Assembly (NCBI GenBank): GCA_964007475.1
Contig: OZ023274.1
Location: 28,797,090 to 28,861,089, forward strand
Direction: 5' to 3'
From: Hybos culiciformis
Taxonomy: Eukaryota; Arthropoda; Insecta; Diptera; Hybotidae
Length of the DNA stretch: 64,000 nt
The notes beneath the pieces were generated by a model. The model saw only the letters and a list, made by a program, of their open reading frames with translations, did no database searches and was not told the origin of the DNA. Positions within the stretch are counted from its first letter, which is position 1. Each line of letters starts with the position of its first letter. A program made the translations under genes and the position numbers. Shown here piece after piece: positions 26,179-40,343 of the stretch.

Positions 26179-28961
26179 GAACTATATAATATACGGTAGT
26201 TTATTTCTATGTTTTTTCAACGATAAATTGATTAAAAACGACCTTCTCCTATTTTAAATAATTTTAACTAATTTATATCGATTCAAATTTGAGAAGTTCT
26301 TTACGGTTACAAATGACATTGCTGAATAAAACGATATTTTTTTCCATTTTAAATAGTTTGTTTGAGAACTTCTTTAATGATAAAATTAGTTGGTTTACAT
26401 TATTATCTTTAAATAAAAACTTCAATTACGAGATCTCTTTAAAATTCATCCTAAATATTAATACTATGTTCCTGTTATACAATTCCCAATTAAACTATAG
26501 TGATAATCTAATTTGAGCTTGAAGCATTTTGGTGCGTTGCGCTGCATAATTATTTATCTTAAATATATGTACATTTTAAGAAAATATTGTGATTTTTGGC
26601 AGCAAAATAGTTTAGTTTTGTGATCTGTCCATTTAATTAGGTTTAGGTACTATACTAAAAAAAATATTGAAGTAAAATTTTATATTTTATCGTATTGTCA
26701 TTGTCTTGAGTAATTTAAAATTTAATTCTGGGTGGATTTTAGTGAGGTTTTGTAAGCTCTCAGTTATTGAGTTTTATTAGTACGTAATAATTTTATGTGA
26801 AAGCAATTATTTGTAGAATTACACTGGAAACTTATGAAATCTATTGGTTATTATTAGAGAATTATTTTTACTTAAAATCATTGGATGATTGTTGAATTGC
26901 TTCGTCCTGTTATCAAGCTTAGGACTCATCAAAATAAAATTTTTTAATTCATAGTAGAAGGCTCATTTCTAATTTCTGTCATCATTCTACATCTTTCCAT
27001 ATACATTTATTCATTATGAGATATTTTCATCATAGTTTCACAATCTAATTTTTTTTTTTAATTTTTGTAATGCCAAGTTTCATCCCATTATCAATATTAG
27101 AAACCAAGTTTGTTTTTGTTTAGAAACATTTGTCTCATATAAAAACAATGTTGAAAGGAACTTACTATTAGAAATTTATTTTTTTTTTGTTTTTGTTATG
27201 AAACTTTTTAATGTGTATTTATATTAATTTCAATCCACTACCATTAAATCGCATACAACAAGTATTTTTTTTTTTTTGTATTTTCTCAACTTATATTTTA
27301 TTATAAAAAAAAATTTTTTTTTAACCAACAAAAATATATAGTACATATAGTATAACTTGAAACAGGAAAAAGGAGAAATGAAGGAAGTTGTAAAAAAAAA
27401 CAAAAAAAAAAAAAAAGATATTCAAACTAGGTTGTTAAAAATCTCTTTTTTTTTTCATTTTGGTCTCTTTGAAATTTATATTCAACAGTGTTTCAAATAT
27501 CAAAATAATAATAATAACAAAAAAATTGAAAAAAAAAAACATCTGCGCCGATGTGAAACATAATGAAAATCATTAACGGAACTGTGAGTAGTTTTTATAC
27601 AAAATATAATGATATAATATAGATATATGAAATGTTTTGCGAGAAATATGCATTTTAATGAATGAAATTTGTTGCTCCGAAAAAATAAAAAAAATATAAT
27701 TTTTATTTTTTTTTAAGTAAAAATATTTGCATTGCACTGAAAATGAAACACTTGTTTCTTAAATATGAAAAAAAAAAAAAATATTGCATTCTCTAGAATT
27801 TCAACAATGTTTGAATATCGTAAAGTCCAAAAGTATTGTTTTACAAAAATATTTATATATTTTTTTTAAAGAGACTGCTAACAAATCTAACGAATTGTGG
27901 CTTTAAAAAAATATTTTCCTTAATAATTATATTTTTTTAAAACTTAAATATTTAATGGCTTATTCTGAGCCAAACGAACAAGAATGCAATATTAGAAGTT
28001 TAAAATAATATACAAAAAAATTCAATAAATTGCAATAAAAATATTGATTTGCAGAAAATAAAAAAAAAAAAACTAAAGGATTTGCGTTTCAATTTATATT
28101 GACTTGTGGGACATTATATTATTTATGTGCATAATTTAAGTGTATGTATTTTGAATATTGAATCATGTGATAATATGAGGATAATATATGTTTGTAAATA
28201 TACATGAAGTTTGTACATATCAACATAGTTATAGTGTACATAATGTACTTTTTAAATCTTTTTTTTCTTTTTGTTTAATTTTTTTTTGTTTTTTTTTTTG
28301 CTATTCTGCAATTCAACAAGAAGTTTTATCCTTTTTTGTAGTTCAAGTAAATTCTTTTTATGAGCTTATTTTCATAGAGTTGTATATTACTTGTGTATCT
28401 ATACATTTATATAATCAGATTTTTAGTCTCCCTTTAACATTTTTTTTTATTTTACTCATTTACCGACCATGTGTGTACACGCAAACTCTTTTTTTTTATT
28501 TTTTATGTTTTCTTTTTTTTTTTATTTATTTTTTTATTTTATTTGTCAAAAAAATCTTATTTTGTATTTTTCCGGAGTTTTATTCTTATACATTCCATTT
28601 TCTATTTTGTTTCAAATTTTTTTATAAAAAATTAAAAAAAAAATTAAAATTGTTGCTCTCAAAATTCTCTGAAAGTTAGAAGTTTGCAAATCTCTTGAAA
28701 TAGAGCGAAAATAATTTTTAAAAATAATTTTTTTTTTTTTATTCTTTCTCATTATTATTATTTTATCCTTTTGAAAACGAGTTATCCTCTGTACCAAAAA
28801 AAAAAAACATAAAATTATTCACACAAATATATAAAACAGGATAAAAAGGACAGAGAAATATAAAACATTCCTAGTTATGGGTATCCTTAAAAAAAAAACT
28901 GAAATAAATTTTATGATTCATTTCTCAATTTATTCCATACTTTACTAAAAATTTGTTTCAA
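26179..28961. other. AT-rich non-coding DNA without a supported gene
   Basis: Low complexity. The longest frame (28188-28679) is a T-rich Phe run with no domain features. No RNA gene or element boundaries were recognised. Confidence 0.6.
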
Positions 28962-29177
28962 ATTCAATTTCTCTCTCTCGCTCTCTGTCTCTTTAGCTCG
29001 TTGTGTGTTGAATCTTTTATCTATACAAGAAAAATTAAAGAAAAAAAAAATCCCAACCACTGAGAATTTGTATTTCAAAAAAAAAAAATAAATTTATAAA
29101 AAAATTCTATATATAAAAGTCAGTTAAGTTCTAAAATTAAAATCAAAAGCCTTCAAGGGTTGCTTAAGTTCGGTTCG
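28962..29177 (+). promoter_or_regulatory. Candidate promoter upstream of the SNAG gene
   Basis: A pyrimidine stretch of CT repeats at about 28969-28993 (GAGAG on the other strand, the GAGA-factor word) is followed by TATATAAAAG at 29111-29119. TCAGTT, an exact insect initiator (TCAKTY), lies at 29120-29125. TCGGTTCG, close to the pausing word KCGRWCG, lies at 29170-29177. The TATA-to-initiator spacing is too short for both to act together, and no downstream promoter element fits. The surroundings have less homopolymer than the flanks. The link to the coding exon 2.3 kb downstream is inference. Confidence 0.3.
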
Positions 29178-31465
29178 CACTTTTCTTCTTTCTTAGACAT
29201 TCATCTCTTGTACGGACCCTTAAGTTTAATATCTCTATACTTTTTTTTTTTTATTTGGGTTTTTACAAAAAAAAAAAAAAAAATATTTTTTTATTGAAAA
29301 TAATTTTTTTTTCCTTATTTTCAACTCAACAGTACTTTTGTTTATTTCCTGTTTCCTTAAAACTTTATTAAGTTCTTTTTTTTTGTACTTTTAATTTAAA
29401 AAAAAAAGATACAAAAACAGCAGATAACTATTTTAAGGAAAACACAAGAAAAGTTTTAAATAAAAAAAAATAAATAAATGAATAAATAAAAAATTTCTAA
29501 AAAATAAAAATTCGAAAAAAAAATTGTATTCTAAGAATTCCGGGTCGTTTAATGTTTTCTAATAATAAATATAAAATAAAAAAAAAAAATTTAAAAACAA
29601 AATTGAAGTTTTAAATTTTTTAATATTTTTTTTTTTTGTCAACAATCAATTTGAAATTTAAACAATAATTTTAATTAACGTCAAAACAAAATACAAAAAT
29701 ACAAACAAATAACAATTCAGTTTTTTTTTTTTTTTTTTTTTTTTTAATTAAAAAGAAATAAGCCGAAGTTGTTCTTAAAAATATATTGAAAAAAAAAAAA
29801 AAAAAACAAGAAAAAAAATTTTAAAATAAAATTAAAATGAAAAAAAAAATATTATTTTTATTTGCGAAAAAAAAATTTTAATGTCCTAAAAATTTTTTAC
29901 TAAATAAAATAAAGCAATAAATATTAACGGTAAAAAATAATGATGTCAATATTAAAGATTATGAAAACGTAAAATAAAATTTAAAAAAAAATTTTCTAAT
30001 TCTTTTTAAGATTAATATTTTAAGAAAACTTATTTCCATTACTGACAGTTTACTTATTTATTTATATATTTGTTTAAAAAACCAAAAAAGAAAAAAATTT
30101 ATATATATTATATTTTTTTTATGTAAAAATTTGAATAAATAAATTTTCTTGTTTTTTTTTTCCTTTTTTTTTTTTTCTTTCGAATCTATTTTATGTAAAA
30201 AGAAAAATTCTTTTAAAAAAAAAAATAAAAATATATATATATGTAAAAAAATTAAAGGAATAAAATCTAAAAAAAAAAACCAAAGGAAAAAAAAAAAAAA
30301 ATAAAAGGAAATCGCAAAATATTTGTGTGTATATTTTTTAAAAAGCGCAAGCAAAAGATTATTAAAAAAATAATAATAAATTTATAACTTTAAAACAAGA
30401 CTAAACTTTAATTTTTTTTTCTAATACGTTTTTTTTTTTTTTTTTTTCAAAAACAATTTCTTTAATTTTCATCTGTTTTTCAAAAAAATTTGTTTTGCAT
30501 AAAAAACAAAAAGTTTATAAACAAAACCACTTCAAATATGTCAATTTAAGATAACAGCAAACAAAAAACTGAATAATCGAAAGAGTAAATAAAAATAAAT
30601 AAATAAATAAACAAAAAATTAAACTAATCAAAAAGTCAAAAAAGCAATAAATGAAAAAGCAAAAAATTAAGAAATTAAGTAAATGTTATTAGAAGTACAT
30701 TTTTTTTACATAATATATAAATTATTAATTTTGTGTGATAAAAAATGTAAATTAAATTTAAATCAAAAAAATAATACTTTTTTTTTTTTAAATAATTCTA
30801 TTTATTTTTTTTTTTTTTTTCATTTCATCAATTCGATAAGCAATTTAATTAAAATATATATATATAATATATATATAATTATATCAATGAAATAAAAGCA
30901 ATATAAGCAATATATAAAGTTAATTTCTATCAAATTTAATAGTTTTGTTAAGAAGAATAAAATAACAATCAAATCAAGAATATAAAACCAAAATGTCTTA
31001 TAAAATTGAAATTATCACAACGAAAATTGATGTAAACAACGAAAAAATGAAATTAACTCAATTAAAAAATAAAATTGAATTAAAAAGATCAGAAAAAAAA
31101 ATAATAAGATAAAAAAAAAAAAATTAAAAAAAACACACAGAGAATGACAAAAATTAAAAAACAATTATTAAATGAAAATAAAAAAAGACATAGAAAAACA
31201 TACAAAGAACACAAAACATAAAAACATAATAAATATAAACAAGAAAAAACTAAGTGATCACAAAAAAACAACGAAATTAAAAAAAAATTAAATTTTATAA
31301 AATTAATTAAAAATAAAATAAATATAATTTTTTTTCCTAATTATTGTAAATTAAAAGAATATATACAAAAAAAAAAAAAAATAATAATAATTTAAAATAA
31401 TATAAAATAAAATTTTTTTTGGTTTGGTTTCATTTTTTTTTTTTAATCTTTATTTTAAATACATA

Positions 31466-31507
<42 letters not shown>

Positions 31508-31510
31508 AAC
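29178..31510 (+). other. Strongly A-rich non-coding segment before the ATG, possible 5' leader
   Basis: Much of this stretch, above all 30540-31420, is A-rich on the plus strand with little C or G, and has no long frame. Such strand asymmetry can mark a transcribed, A-rich 5' untranslated region. An intron could equally be present. T-rich patches (for example 29225-29390, 30780-30830) argue against one uninterrupted leader. It ends in an AT microsatellite immediately before the start codon. Confidence 0.3.
31470..31502. repeat. AT dinucleotide microsatellite abutting the start codon
   Basis: About 16 AT units end 8 bases before the ATG of the SNAG exon, so length changes here would fall in the immediate 5' untranslated region. 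Confidence 0.95.
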
Positions 31511-32345
31511 ATGCCACGGTGTTTGATGGCCAAAAAATGGAAGGCATATCCATGGCCAGAAAGAAATGAAGATGCAGATACTGCAGAAGTCGCAACAACA
31601 ACAACTGATGAAAAACCTGTAATTAATGATAACAGTAATAATAATAATAATAATAATAATAGACTAAATAACAATAACAATAATAACAATAATAATAATA
31701 ATAATAATAATGAAAATAAAGAATCACAACAAAATAATAATAAATTAATAATTGCGCCAACAATAACACCAATATCTGCCACAACACAAACACTTTCTAC
31801 AAACATTATTAATAATAATTGTCAAAATACATCGTTAACAACAAATCAATCATCAATTATTGATTTGGATGATGATGAAGAAATTGATGTTGTTGGCGAT
31901 AATAATATAAACGAAGATCAGCATAACACTCAAAATAGTAACAACACTCATAGTCATAATAATAACAATAATAATAATAATAATAATAATAGTAATAATA
32001 ATAACACTAACAGCAATAGCAGTAATATTAAACAGATTTTAGTTCATAATAATAATAATAATAATAACAGTCACGTTCATCATCAACAGCAACAACATTC
32101 ACATCCTCAAAATCAACAGCATCATCATCATCCTCAGCACCAACAACAACAGCAGCAGCAACAGCATCAACAACAACAACAACCACAACAAAATCAGCAA
32201 ATCAATTCAAATCAACAACATCCAATTACATCGGCAACAACATCTACTTGTTGGGGACCATCGTCACCGACAGCTGGTGCAACAGCACCAAGCCCGCCAC
32301 CTCATTCACCAGAAGCAACTCGTGGTTCAACAATCTTATATAACG
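31511..32345 (+). CDS. First coding exon of a SNAG-domain transcription factor (probably C2H2 zinc-finger repressor), 5' part only
   Basis: Seen: an ATG with A at -3 (context TAAC-ATG) and an in-frame TAA directly upstream (31502-31504) opens 278 codons plus one base. Residues 1-9, MPRCLMAKK, align with the SNAG consensus MPRSFLVKK: M1, P2, R3, K8 and K9 are identical and the other positions are conservative. Then come basic/aromatic residues (KWKAYPW), Asn runs at about 43-67 and 149-166, a SUMO-interaction-type motif IIDLDDDEE at about 116-124, His/Gln tracts at about 189-236, and a Ser/Pro segment at about 251-268. Known: SNAG peptides at the extreme N-terminus of Snail/Scratch, Gfi, Ovo-like and Insm proteins recruit LSD1-CoREST in the nucleus. 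Inferred: this is the N-terminal, disordered part of such a repressor, with the zinc fingers in later exons outside the window. The exact family is not determined; a Snail/Scratch relative is my first guess. The coding sense is clear because the non-repeat residues are well formed and a donor site follows. Confidence 0.85.
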
Positions 32346-32351
32346 GTAAGT
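32343..32351 (+). promoter_or_regulatory. 5' splice site of the SNAG-gene exon (phase 1)
   Basis: AACG|GTAAGT: the exon ends at 32345 and the intron starts with a full consensus GTAAGT at 32346. The exon leaves one base (G) of a split codon, so the next exon must start in phase 1. Reading through the donor gives only GKYL and a stop, as expected for intron sequence. Confidence 0.8.
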
Positions 32352-35300
32352 ACTTGTAGCTTTTGTATTTACAATCATAAATACAATTTTAAAATTTTTA
32401 AAATTAATCTAATATTCTTAATTTGTCATATTATTATTTCCATGAAAATTAATTAAATACCATCATAGTTTAAAAAAAAAAAACAAATACGTGATTCATA
32501 TTGGAAATATTTTTTTCCCTAGTGCGGTGAAAAACTATTTTGGATGTTAAAAAAAAAATTCATTTGGTTAAATGTTGAGTAAACCTTTTGTACTAACTTT
32601 ATACTTAATTACATTGTCCTTACAAAATTTCTGTCTTTTAAACAGGATGCATTTGCTAGATAATAATAATTTAAGGATCTGAGAATATCGTTGTTTTTAA
32701 TCATGAATTATTAACTTATTTTTATACAAAGCATAGAAAAAATATCTTTTATTCTTCCAGCATACTATCAAGAGACAAATTACAGGAAGTTTTATTTAAA
32801 AAAATAAATTAAAACATTGTCAACATTTTCTTAAATTATGTACAATTATATTATGCTTATATTGTGTTGTGACTGGGAAAATCAATTTATCTTTCTATTT
32901 TCAATATATACACTGTATATGTTTATATTTATATATAATTTTGCTTTAATCAAAAACAAATTTTTGCTAGAAAGAAGAAAATTATTCTTGACAGTTTTTT
33001 TTTTCTATCGCGCGTAGAATCCTTTTTCTATTTTCGCTTAAAAAAAAATTTCTATAAAAGAAAATGGAAAATCTGAGATTTTTTTTTTTTCTATTTGTCT
33101 TGCAAAAATGAAAAATATGAAATTATTTTGATTAATATATCTTTAAGAAATATTTATTAAATTTTGAAAATTATGTTATTAATATTATTTTTATCCCTTC
33201 GTAGTGTAAAATAAATAAAAAAAAAAAGTTTCCACAAAAAATATATAAAAATAAAAACTCCCTAATTTTCTTCCAAAAAAAAAAAAAAATAAATAAAAAA
33301 AATATAAGCAAAGAAAAAATATCTTTTAATTTTGTTAAATGAAGGCAAAATTATATCTTTTGATTTATTATTATTATTTTTCTCGGCTACTGCTATATTA
33401 TTATATACATAAAACAAAATACAATAATAAAAAAATATATATATATTTATCATATATATATCTGAAAAAAATGAAAATAAAAATAATTTTCTACACTTGC
33501 GATCCAAAAAAAAAAAACGATTTTTTTGTCCTTCTGCTCATTAAATAAATTTGTTATTTAGAAAAGAAAAAAAAAAAAAGAAGTTTTCCTTATAAAGGTT
33601 TTTTTTGTTTTTTAATCGGCTGGTCAAACATAAAAACTTCAAATGAAAGTCAAAATTCAGCTGCAGATTTAATCCAATATCGATAAGGAGTTTTCTTCAC
33701 GCTTACAAAATTTCCCATCGAAAAAGAGTTTTCTTCATTTTGCTAAGTCTGAGTTAGACTGTTCTGAGAATTTGTTCATATTTTCAAATGATGTTTGACA
33801 AATTGTCACATTTATGGTTATCAAGTGCAAAATAATTTTCATTTTTGTATAATTTTTGAATATTTTTTTTAAAATTTTGTAATTCAAAATTAAAAGGAAA
33901 AATTTTTAACAAAATTTAATGTTAAAATTTTATTGCACATTGTTAGAACAATTAATGTTGATTTATAAGATCCATAAAAAGAAATTAAATAACACGCCTT
34001 GCTTTGTTGTAAAACCGGATTAAATTATTTAAAACAAAAATATATATTTTGTCACTTAAAAAAATTTTTTTTTTCATTTATCTTGGGTTTATCTCGTCTA
34101 AGACCAATATATCGTTAAACTATAGCTTAGAAAGTAGATAGATTCGCAGAGCTTGACACTTGAATTTTAATTATAATTTAATAAGTACTAATTTATATAC
34201 CCAAATTTGTTTAGATTAATTTTGCAAAATGCCACAATTAATTTTATCACTTACTGATAAAATTGCATATAAATATTAATTAACTTTATGTCTATAATAT
34301 TTTTTTTTTTTTTTTTACATCAACAATAATGAGATATACCAACCATCTCATAACCCATTATAAATTTATCCTTTAACTATATACATATATATAAGAAATG
34401 ACACATTTTATTACAAAACCTCTGAAATGGGAAATTGGCATTTATTAAATTAATTAAGTGTTCTTTAATGATAAAAATAATTACATATAATATTAAATAA
34501 AAAAAAAATGAAAACTTTTATTACTAAAGTAGGAAAGGAATCTCAATTAAACTAACATATATTATAAAACTAAAATACCTATGTATTTATTTATTAAATT
34601 ATTAATTGCGACACGCTTGTAAAATTAGTCGGGGACACAATTGGGGCAGTTAAATAATATAATTTTCTACATATTTTACTCATGTTAAAAGAAAAACATT
34701 CCTTTTTTTTTTTTTTTTTTGTTTTTCATTCTCCTTTTATTTTTTATTTTTATTTTTGTTTTTTTTTTCCATGTACCCGTGTTATGTCCCGTAAAAGAAC
34801 ATTTTTTGTAAATATTTAATTTAATATGGTACATGTAATATATATAAAAATTTTTTTTTTTAGAGACTTCTAAAAAAATAAAGAAGCACATTCCCTGCCC
34901 CCTACTGAAAAATAAAAGGAAAGAAAATAAATAAAAACAAACTTCAAAACTTTTTATTTTTACAGTGAAGGAATGAATGTTTATTATAAAAAAAAAAAAA
35001 AAAGGCAAACGTTAAAGTAGTAAATTTTTCTTTTTCTTTTAAATTTTCATTTATTTTTGTATAGAAAGATTTATTTTATCATAAATAAAAAGAAATAAAA
35101 AAATTTCTTCCAACATCATGCTTTTAAATCATTCATAATTTTAGCAGATATCGCGGTCAATTTCTTAAGACAATTAAGGTTTCACAAAATATTTCGCGCC
35201 CCTGATAATTTAAACACAATATTTGGTGCTTTTCTAATAATAAACTTTGAACTTTATGACTTGAAATACAAATATCCAAATTACCGAACACATTAAAAAA

Positions 35301-36316
35301 GTGAACAAAATATCGTTTTTTCTTTTTACGTTTTTTTTTTTTTTTTTTGAAAAAATTATAAAGATTTCCACTAGCTGATTCGATTCTATATTTAATATTT
35401 ATATTTAATTAAAAGTAAATCAGTTAAACAATAGAAAGTAATAATAATAAAAAAAAATAAAAAAAAATGAAAATTTGCTTTCAAAATAATATATAATTTA
35501 ATATTGTGTAATGTACTTAACAACAATATACATATAGTTTTTCCACCTCTAATTATCCATTGTTAATTTATGAACCGATTGAAATAATTATATATAAATA
35601 ACAGGGGAATTAAAAATATTAATTAGAAAATTTTAATTAAAACGAAGAAAAGAAGAAAATAATCATAAAAAAAAGAAAGAAAAAAAAAAATAGAAGATTT
35701 ATTTTTTTTATTATTATTATTTCCTTTTTGTTGAACAAATAGACTATTTGTAATTAGGTTTTTTTCTATTTTTTTTTTTTTTTTTGTGATAGTAAATACA
35801 ATTTTCGTAAGTAGGTTTTCTATGGTAGTTACAATTTATTTGCTTTAAAAGAACAAAAAAAAATAAAAAATATTAAGTTGTTTAATTTAGAAAAATCGAT
35901 AATTTCATTGAATTTTTGGAAATTTTCAAACAAATTCTTAATCTATTTTTTGTTTTTTTTTTTTTGTTTTTTGTTTTTTCTTAAACTATAGAATATTGAT
36001 ACAGGTACACGAATTTTGAATAAATAATTTTCAATAAATAATATAATATTCTACGATTTTATGACCTTTAGTTCATACAGTTCTCAAGAATTTTAATAGC
36101 TTAAAAATTACTAAGCTAAAATATAAACAAAAATTCGCCCACACTTAAAAAAATTTTCTTTAGAAATGTCAATTTTGAGAAATTTAACTTTCAGCCTACA
36201 ATTAAATATAACATTAGGAAAATTTCTGTGACCATAGATCTTATAGAAAAAATTAATCAAGATTATGGTCTCGTCATACAATAATTTTCGCATTTTCCAC
36301 CCTCTATATAAATTAA

Positions 36317-36340
36317 ATATATATATATATATATATATAT
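36317..36340. repeat. AT microsatellite
   Basis: About twelve AT units. Confidence 0.9.
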
Positions 36341-37349
36341 GTATTCAAACAATTTTCTCAATTTATCAAAAAAAAAAGGAAAAAAGAAAAAACTTTCTTT
36401 TCCATTCAGTTTTTTTTTTTTGTTACCATATTATATATGTTATAATATATAAAAACATAATTTCAGGATAACATTAATTACACAATTGTATGAACACAAT
36501 ATACATATGTATGTAATATGTATATATTTTTGTGTAGGCATATTTTATAATGTGTAACATTTTCATACTTGTATAACTATAATCAATCTAAAATCACAAA
36601 TGTTTTAACAACAACATGAATTTATTTTTTAACATTTTTTTTTTGTATTTTCCATTACTCGAATTTGGCGGGTGTGGAAATATGGGAGAACGTTTTTGAA
36701 AAAAAAAAAAAAAAAAAAATCGGAAAAAGTTTCAGACAAAAGATAATACAAAACATTTGAGGAACAAAAAAGCAAGAGAAAAGTTTTTTTTTTTTTTTCC
36801 TACAGGATACGTACATAAAAGGGAAACGAACCTTTTATATGATCCAAAAAATGAGAACATTTTATACATATTATATAAATTATTATTATTATTATTTTTT
36901 TTTTTTTTTAGTTATTTTTTAAATGGTTTAGAAAAATATATGATTTTTTTTTATTATTTTGGAATAAAAATGACAGAGTTTATGTCGAATTCATTTCTTT
37001 TTTTTTTTTAAATGAAAATCTGAAGAAAATAGTTCATACTTATGTTTTAAAGGTTGCTCAAATTGTCAAATTTTAAGGTAATAAGCTCTAGAAGTTCCTA
37101 GAAAAGTAAGATTTAATAGTATCTATCTTTTGAATGAAAATGTCCCTTTAAAATCAGGGCTTTGAGCTAGCAGCCTTGTTTTAAAAATGTGCAAGAGCTT
37201 CATGCTTTTCATTCAGATCTCATTTGATCGTAACAAAATTTGTTCTTTAACAGAAAAACTTTCTCAGTTAGTCTTCTTTTTTTTTTCTTTATATGCAGTT
37301 AATATTAAAGCTAAATTGAATTTTATGGACAAATTCCATCTATTTATAC

Positions 37350-37350
37350 A

Positions 37351-37401
<51 letters not shown>

Positions 37402-37402
37402 A
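37350..37402. repeat. TA microsatellite with ATG interruptions
   Basis: About 25 TA units, interrupted by G near both ends. Confidence 0.95.
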
Positions 37403-40144
37403 ATGTGACTTTATAAAAATACAAAATTCATTTTTACACAAAAACATATTTTGTTTACATTGAAGATTTTATACCAGCTTTTCATGTTTTTTTTATACCA
37501 GTTATGTACAATTCCTCGATGTAGGAATTCCAAAAATTAAAAAAAAAAAAGAATTTTTTTAAACATATAATTTTCCTCGCTATTATAATGTTACAATACC
37601 ATTTTGTAGACAAAGGGTATATTAGCCAGATTTATCTCTAGACGCAAAATAATATTTTAATATTTATTGTGTTACCAAACAAGAACAAAAAAAAAAGGAA
37701 AACGCACACAAAAAATAATATAATATAAACTGTTTTCAAAATATGAAAATAAAAAGTTATATGTAGCAAAAAAAAAAAATTTTTTTTTTTCCAGTAATTT
37801 TGCATTGTTTAAATTTATTCATATGTAAAAATGATAAAAATTATAAAATAATTTCCTTTTTTTGTTTTTGTTTTTTATTTTTATTTTTATGTATACAACA
37901 TACTTTTAAATATAAATTTGTAACGATATTTATCTGTAGAAAAATAAAAAAGAAACATAATTTTTTAAAAAATATTTTTACAGCGTTTTATATTGTTGTT
38001 ACAGTGAAAAAAAAAATTATAATATTAAATGCGAACAATTTAGCTGCTTTCAAAAGGAAATTGCATAATTTCAGGCGCTATTGTTAAGAAGAAGAAGAAA
38101 CAAAAAAAATTTTATAATAATAACGAAAATTCTAAATCCTTTTATTTTTTTTAAATTTTTTTATGCGCTCTCTACAAATATATGTGTGTGCATAAATTAA
38201 AGAAAATTATTATTCAGAAAATCTAAATTAAATTATAATAATAAAATAATATTATATATTATCTTTTTTATTATTAGAATATTAAAAAAAAAAAAAAATT
38301 AAAAATTAAAAAATTTATAAATATAAAGAAAATTTATAAAATGTACAATATGAAAATAATGATATTAATAATATGCTTTTGAAATTATAAATTACAAAGT
38401 TGAATAAACAAATTTTCACGGACCTTTTTTATTTTAATTCTTTTATTTTCTATATTTTTTTTTAATTTTATTTTTCTAAGTTTATTAAAAATTTTAGCTT
38501 TATATTAAAAGAAAATGAACAAAACATTATAGTAAAAGGAATAAAAGAAAATTTATTTTGATATATATGTATATATATATTTAATCTGAATTTTTGAAGA
38601 ATTTAATAATGTTTTTAGACCTTATTTCCGTCTCTTTATTTACCCTAAAAAAATCTGATTTTTTTAGGCAGGTACTTAAAATATTGTCCTTTGGTTGATA
38701 TGAAATTTTCCGACAGACATTCTTAATTATCATTAATTTTTTCTCGGCAATGGTAAAAAAATTTAAAAACATTTATTTGAACCTATTCATGCTGTATTTT
38801 TCCAACAATTTTTATGACGATCACTGTGTATGGAAATTTATTTATTTCTTCTTTTAATTTTAATTTTCAATTTCAATATATTTATTATGTATTAATGATA
38901 TATAGAGCTCATCATATATATTTATTTTATTATAATATTTGGACTGACCATTTATATTTGAAAATCATTGAAAGAATAAATTGAAATAAACAAGGATTTT
39001 TGAATTGAAATTTGGTTTCATAATATCCTGAAATATATTTATATATGTATATAGATGTTAATGTTGGTATTTTTTTTAAGGTTAGATATTTTAATTTTTC
39101 TTATTTATTTTTTATGCATATATCATACAATACACATACTGAGGTTATGTTTTTTTTTTTTTTTTTTGCGAACTGGCATTATTTATCAATGTCATTTTTA
39201 TTTTCCAATGTCAACCTTATTTGTGTATTTTTTTTTTTTCAACAATAAAAATTACGATGCATATATGTATAAGAAAACATCCCACTAAATCAAAAAATAT
39301 ATTTATATATATATATATCTATTGCCTATGGAGAACATTTAAATTTTAGTATATGTGTATTTTGAAAAAAAAATTTTATAAAAAAAAATTATTTTAATCG
39401 CAATTGAAGAAATAAAAATAAATATCGTCGGACCGACAAAAATTTACTTCGATATAAGTAAAACTATATGTTGCTATATTACTTATACCTTATTAAATTA
39501 TGATAAATAGTACAAGTTTCAGAAATGACAAGACTTATAATTGAATAATGATTTTTAGATGTTCTGAAATTTCTAGTATCTATCATAAAGGTAAAAGTTT
39601 TTATTACATCCAGCAAATATCGACTTTTTTAGAAAATAAAATAATGTTCCTAACAGAAAAAATTAAAGAAAAATTCACGCACTCATTGGAACTTAAATGC
39701 ATCACAGAAGAAGAGATAATATATAATAAATATACTTATAATATATACTGAATTAAACCTAAAAATTTATTAACAAATCCGAGTTAAAGAAAATTAAAAG
39801 AAAAAATATTAAATATATACTCATATTTGAAGTTTAAAATAATAATATAAGGTCAATGATCAAAAATTTTATTAATTATTTCCGTTTTTTGTATACCCTC
39901 ACTCGCTCATCAAAATACATATTTGGAATATTTATATTTATATATATATAGTTTTGCTAAATATTATGTCGAAAGAAATTATTTTTAATGCCTAATAGCA
40001 AAGTAGAAATAGAAAAAATTTATTGAGGACAACCTGAATAGAATATTTAAAGCAGGAAAGAAATATTATTTTTATTTCATTATCAAAAAATAATAATTTT
40101 TCATGAGTTTTTTTTATGTTTTTTCTTGTTGTCTCATATTTAGG

Positions 40145-40149
<5 letters not shown>

Positions 40150-40221
<72 letters not shown>
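40150..40221. repeat. Long TA microsatellite (first of a pair)
   Basis: About 36 uninterrupted TA units. Frames of alternating Tyr/Ile across it are artefacts. Confidence 0.97.
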
Positions 40222-40223
<2 letters not shown>

Positions 40224-40248
40224 CCAAACAAAATAATTTCTTAAATTT

Positions 40249-40251
<3 letters not shown>

Positions 40252-40329
<78 letters not shown>

Positions 40330-40330
40330 C
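40252..40330. repeat. Long TA microsatellite (second of a pair)
   Basis: About 39 TA units with one C interruption near 40300. It is separated by only 30 bases from the first array. Confidence 0.97.
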
Positions 40331-40343
40331 TATGTATTATTAC

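Noticed and set aside
28188..28679. 163-codon plus-strand frame
   Set aside because: Dominated by Phe/Leu/Tyr from T runs and contains no conserved motif; a composition artefact.
31450..31806. Leu/Ser-rich minus-strand frame opposite the SNAG exon
   Set aside because: It is the antisense reading of the AAT repeats; the plus strand carries the SNAG start, in-frame upstream stop and splice donor.
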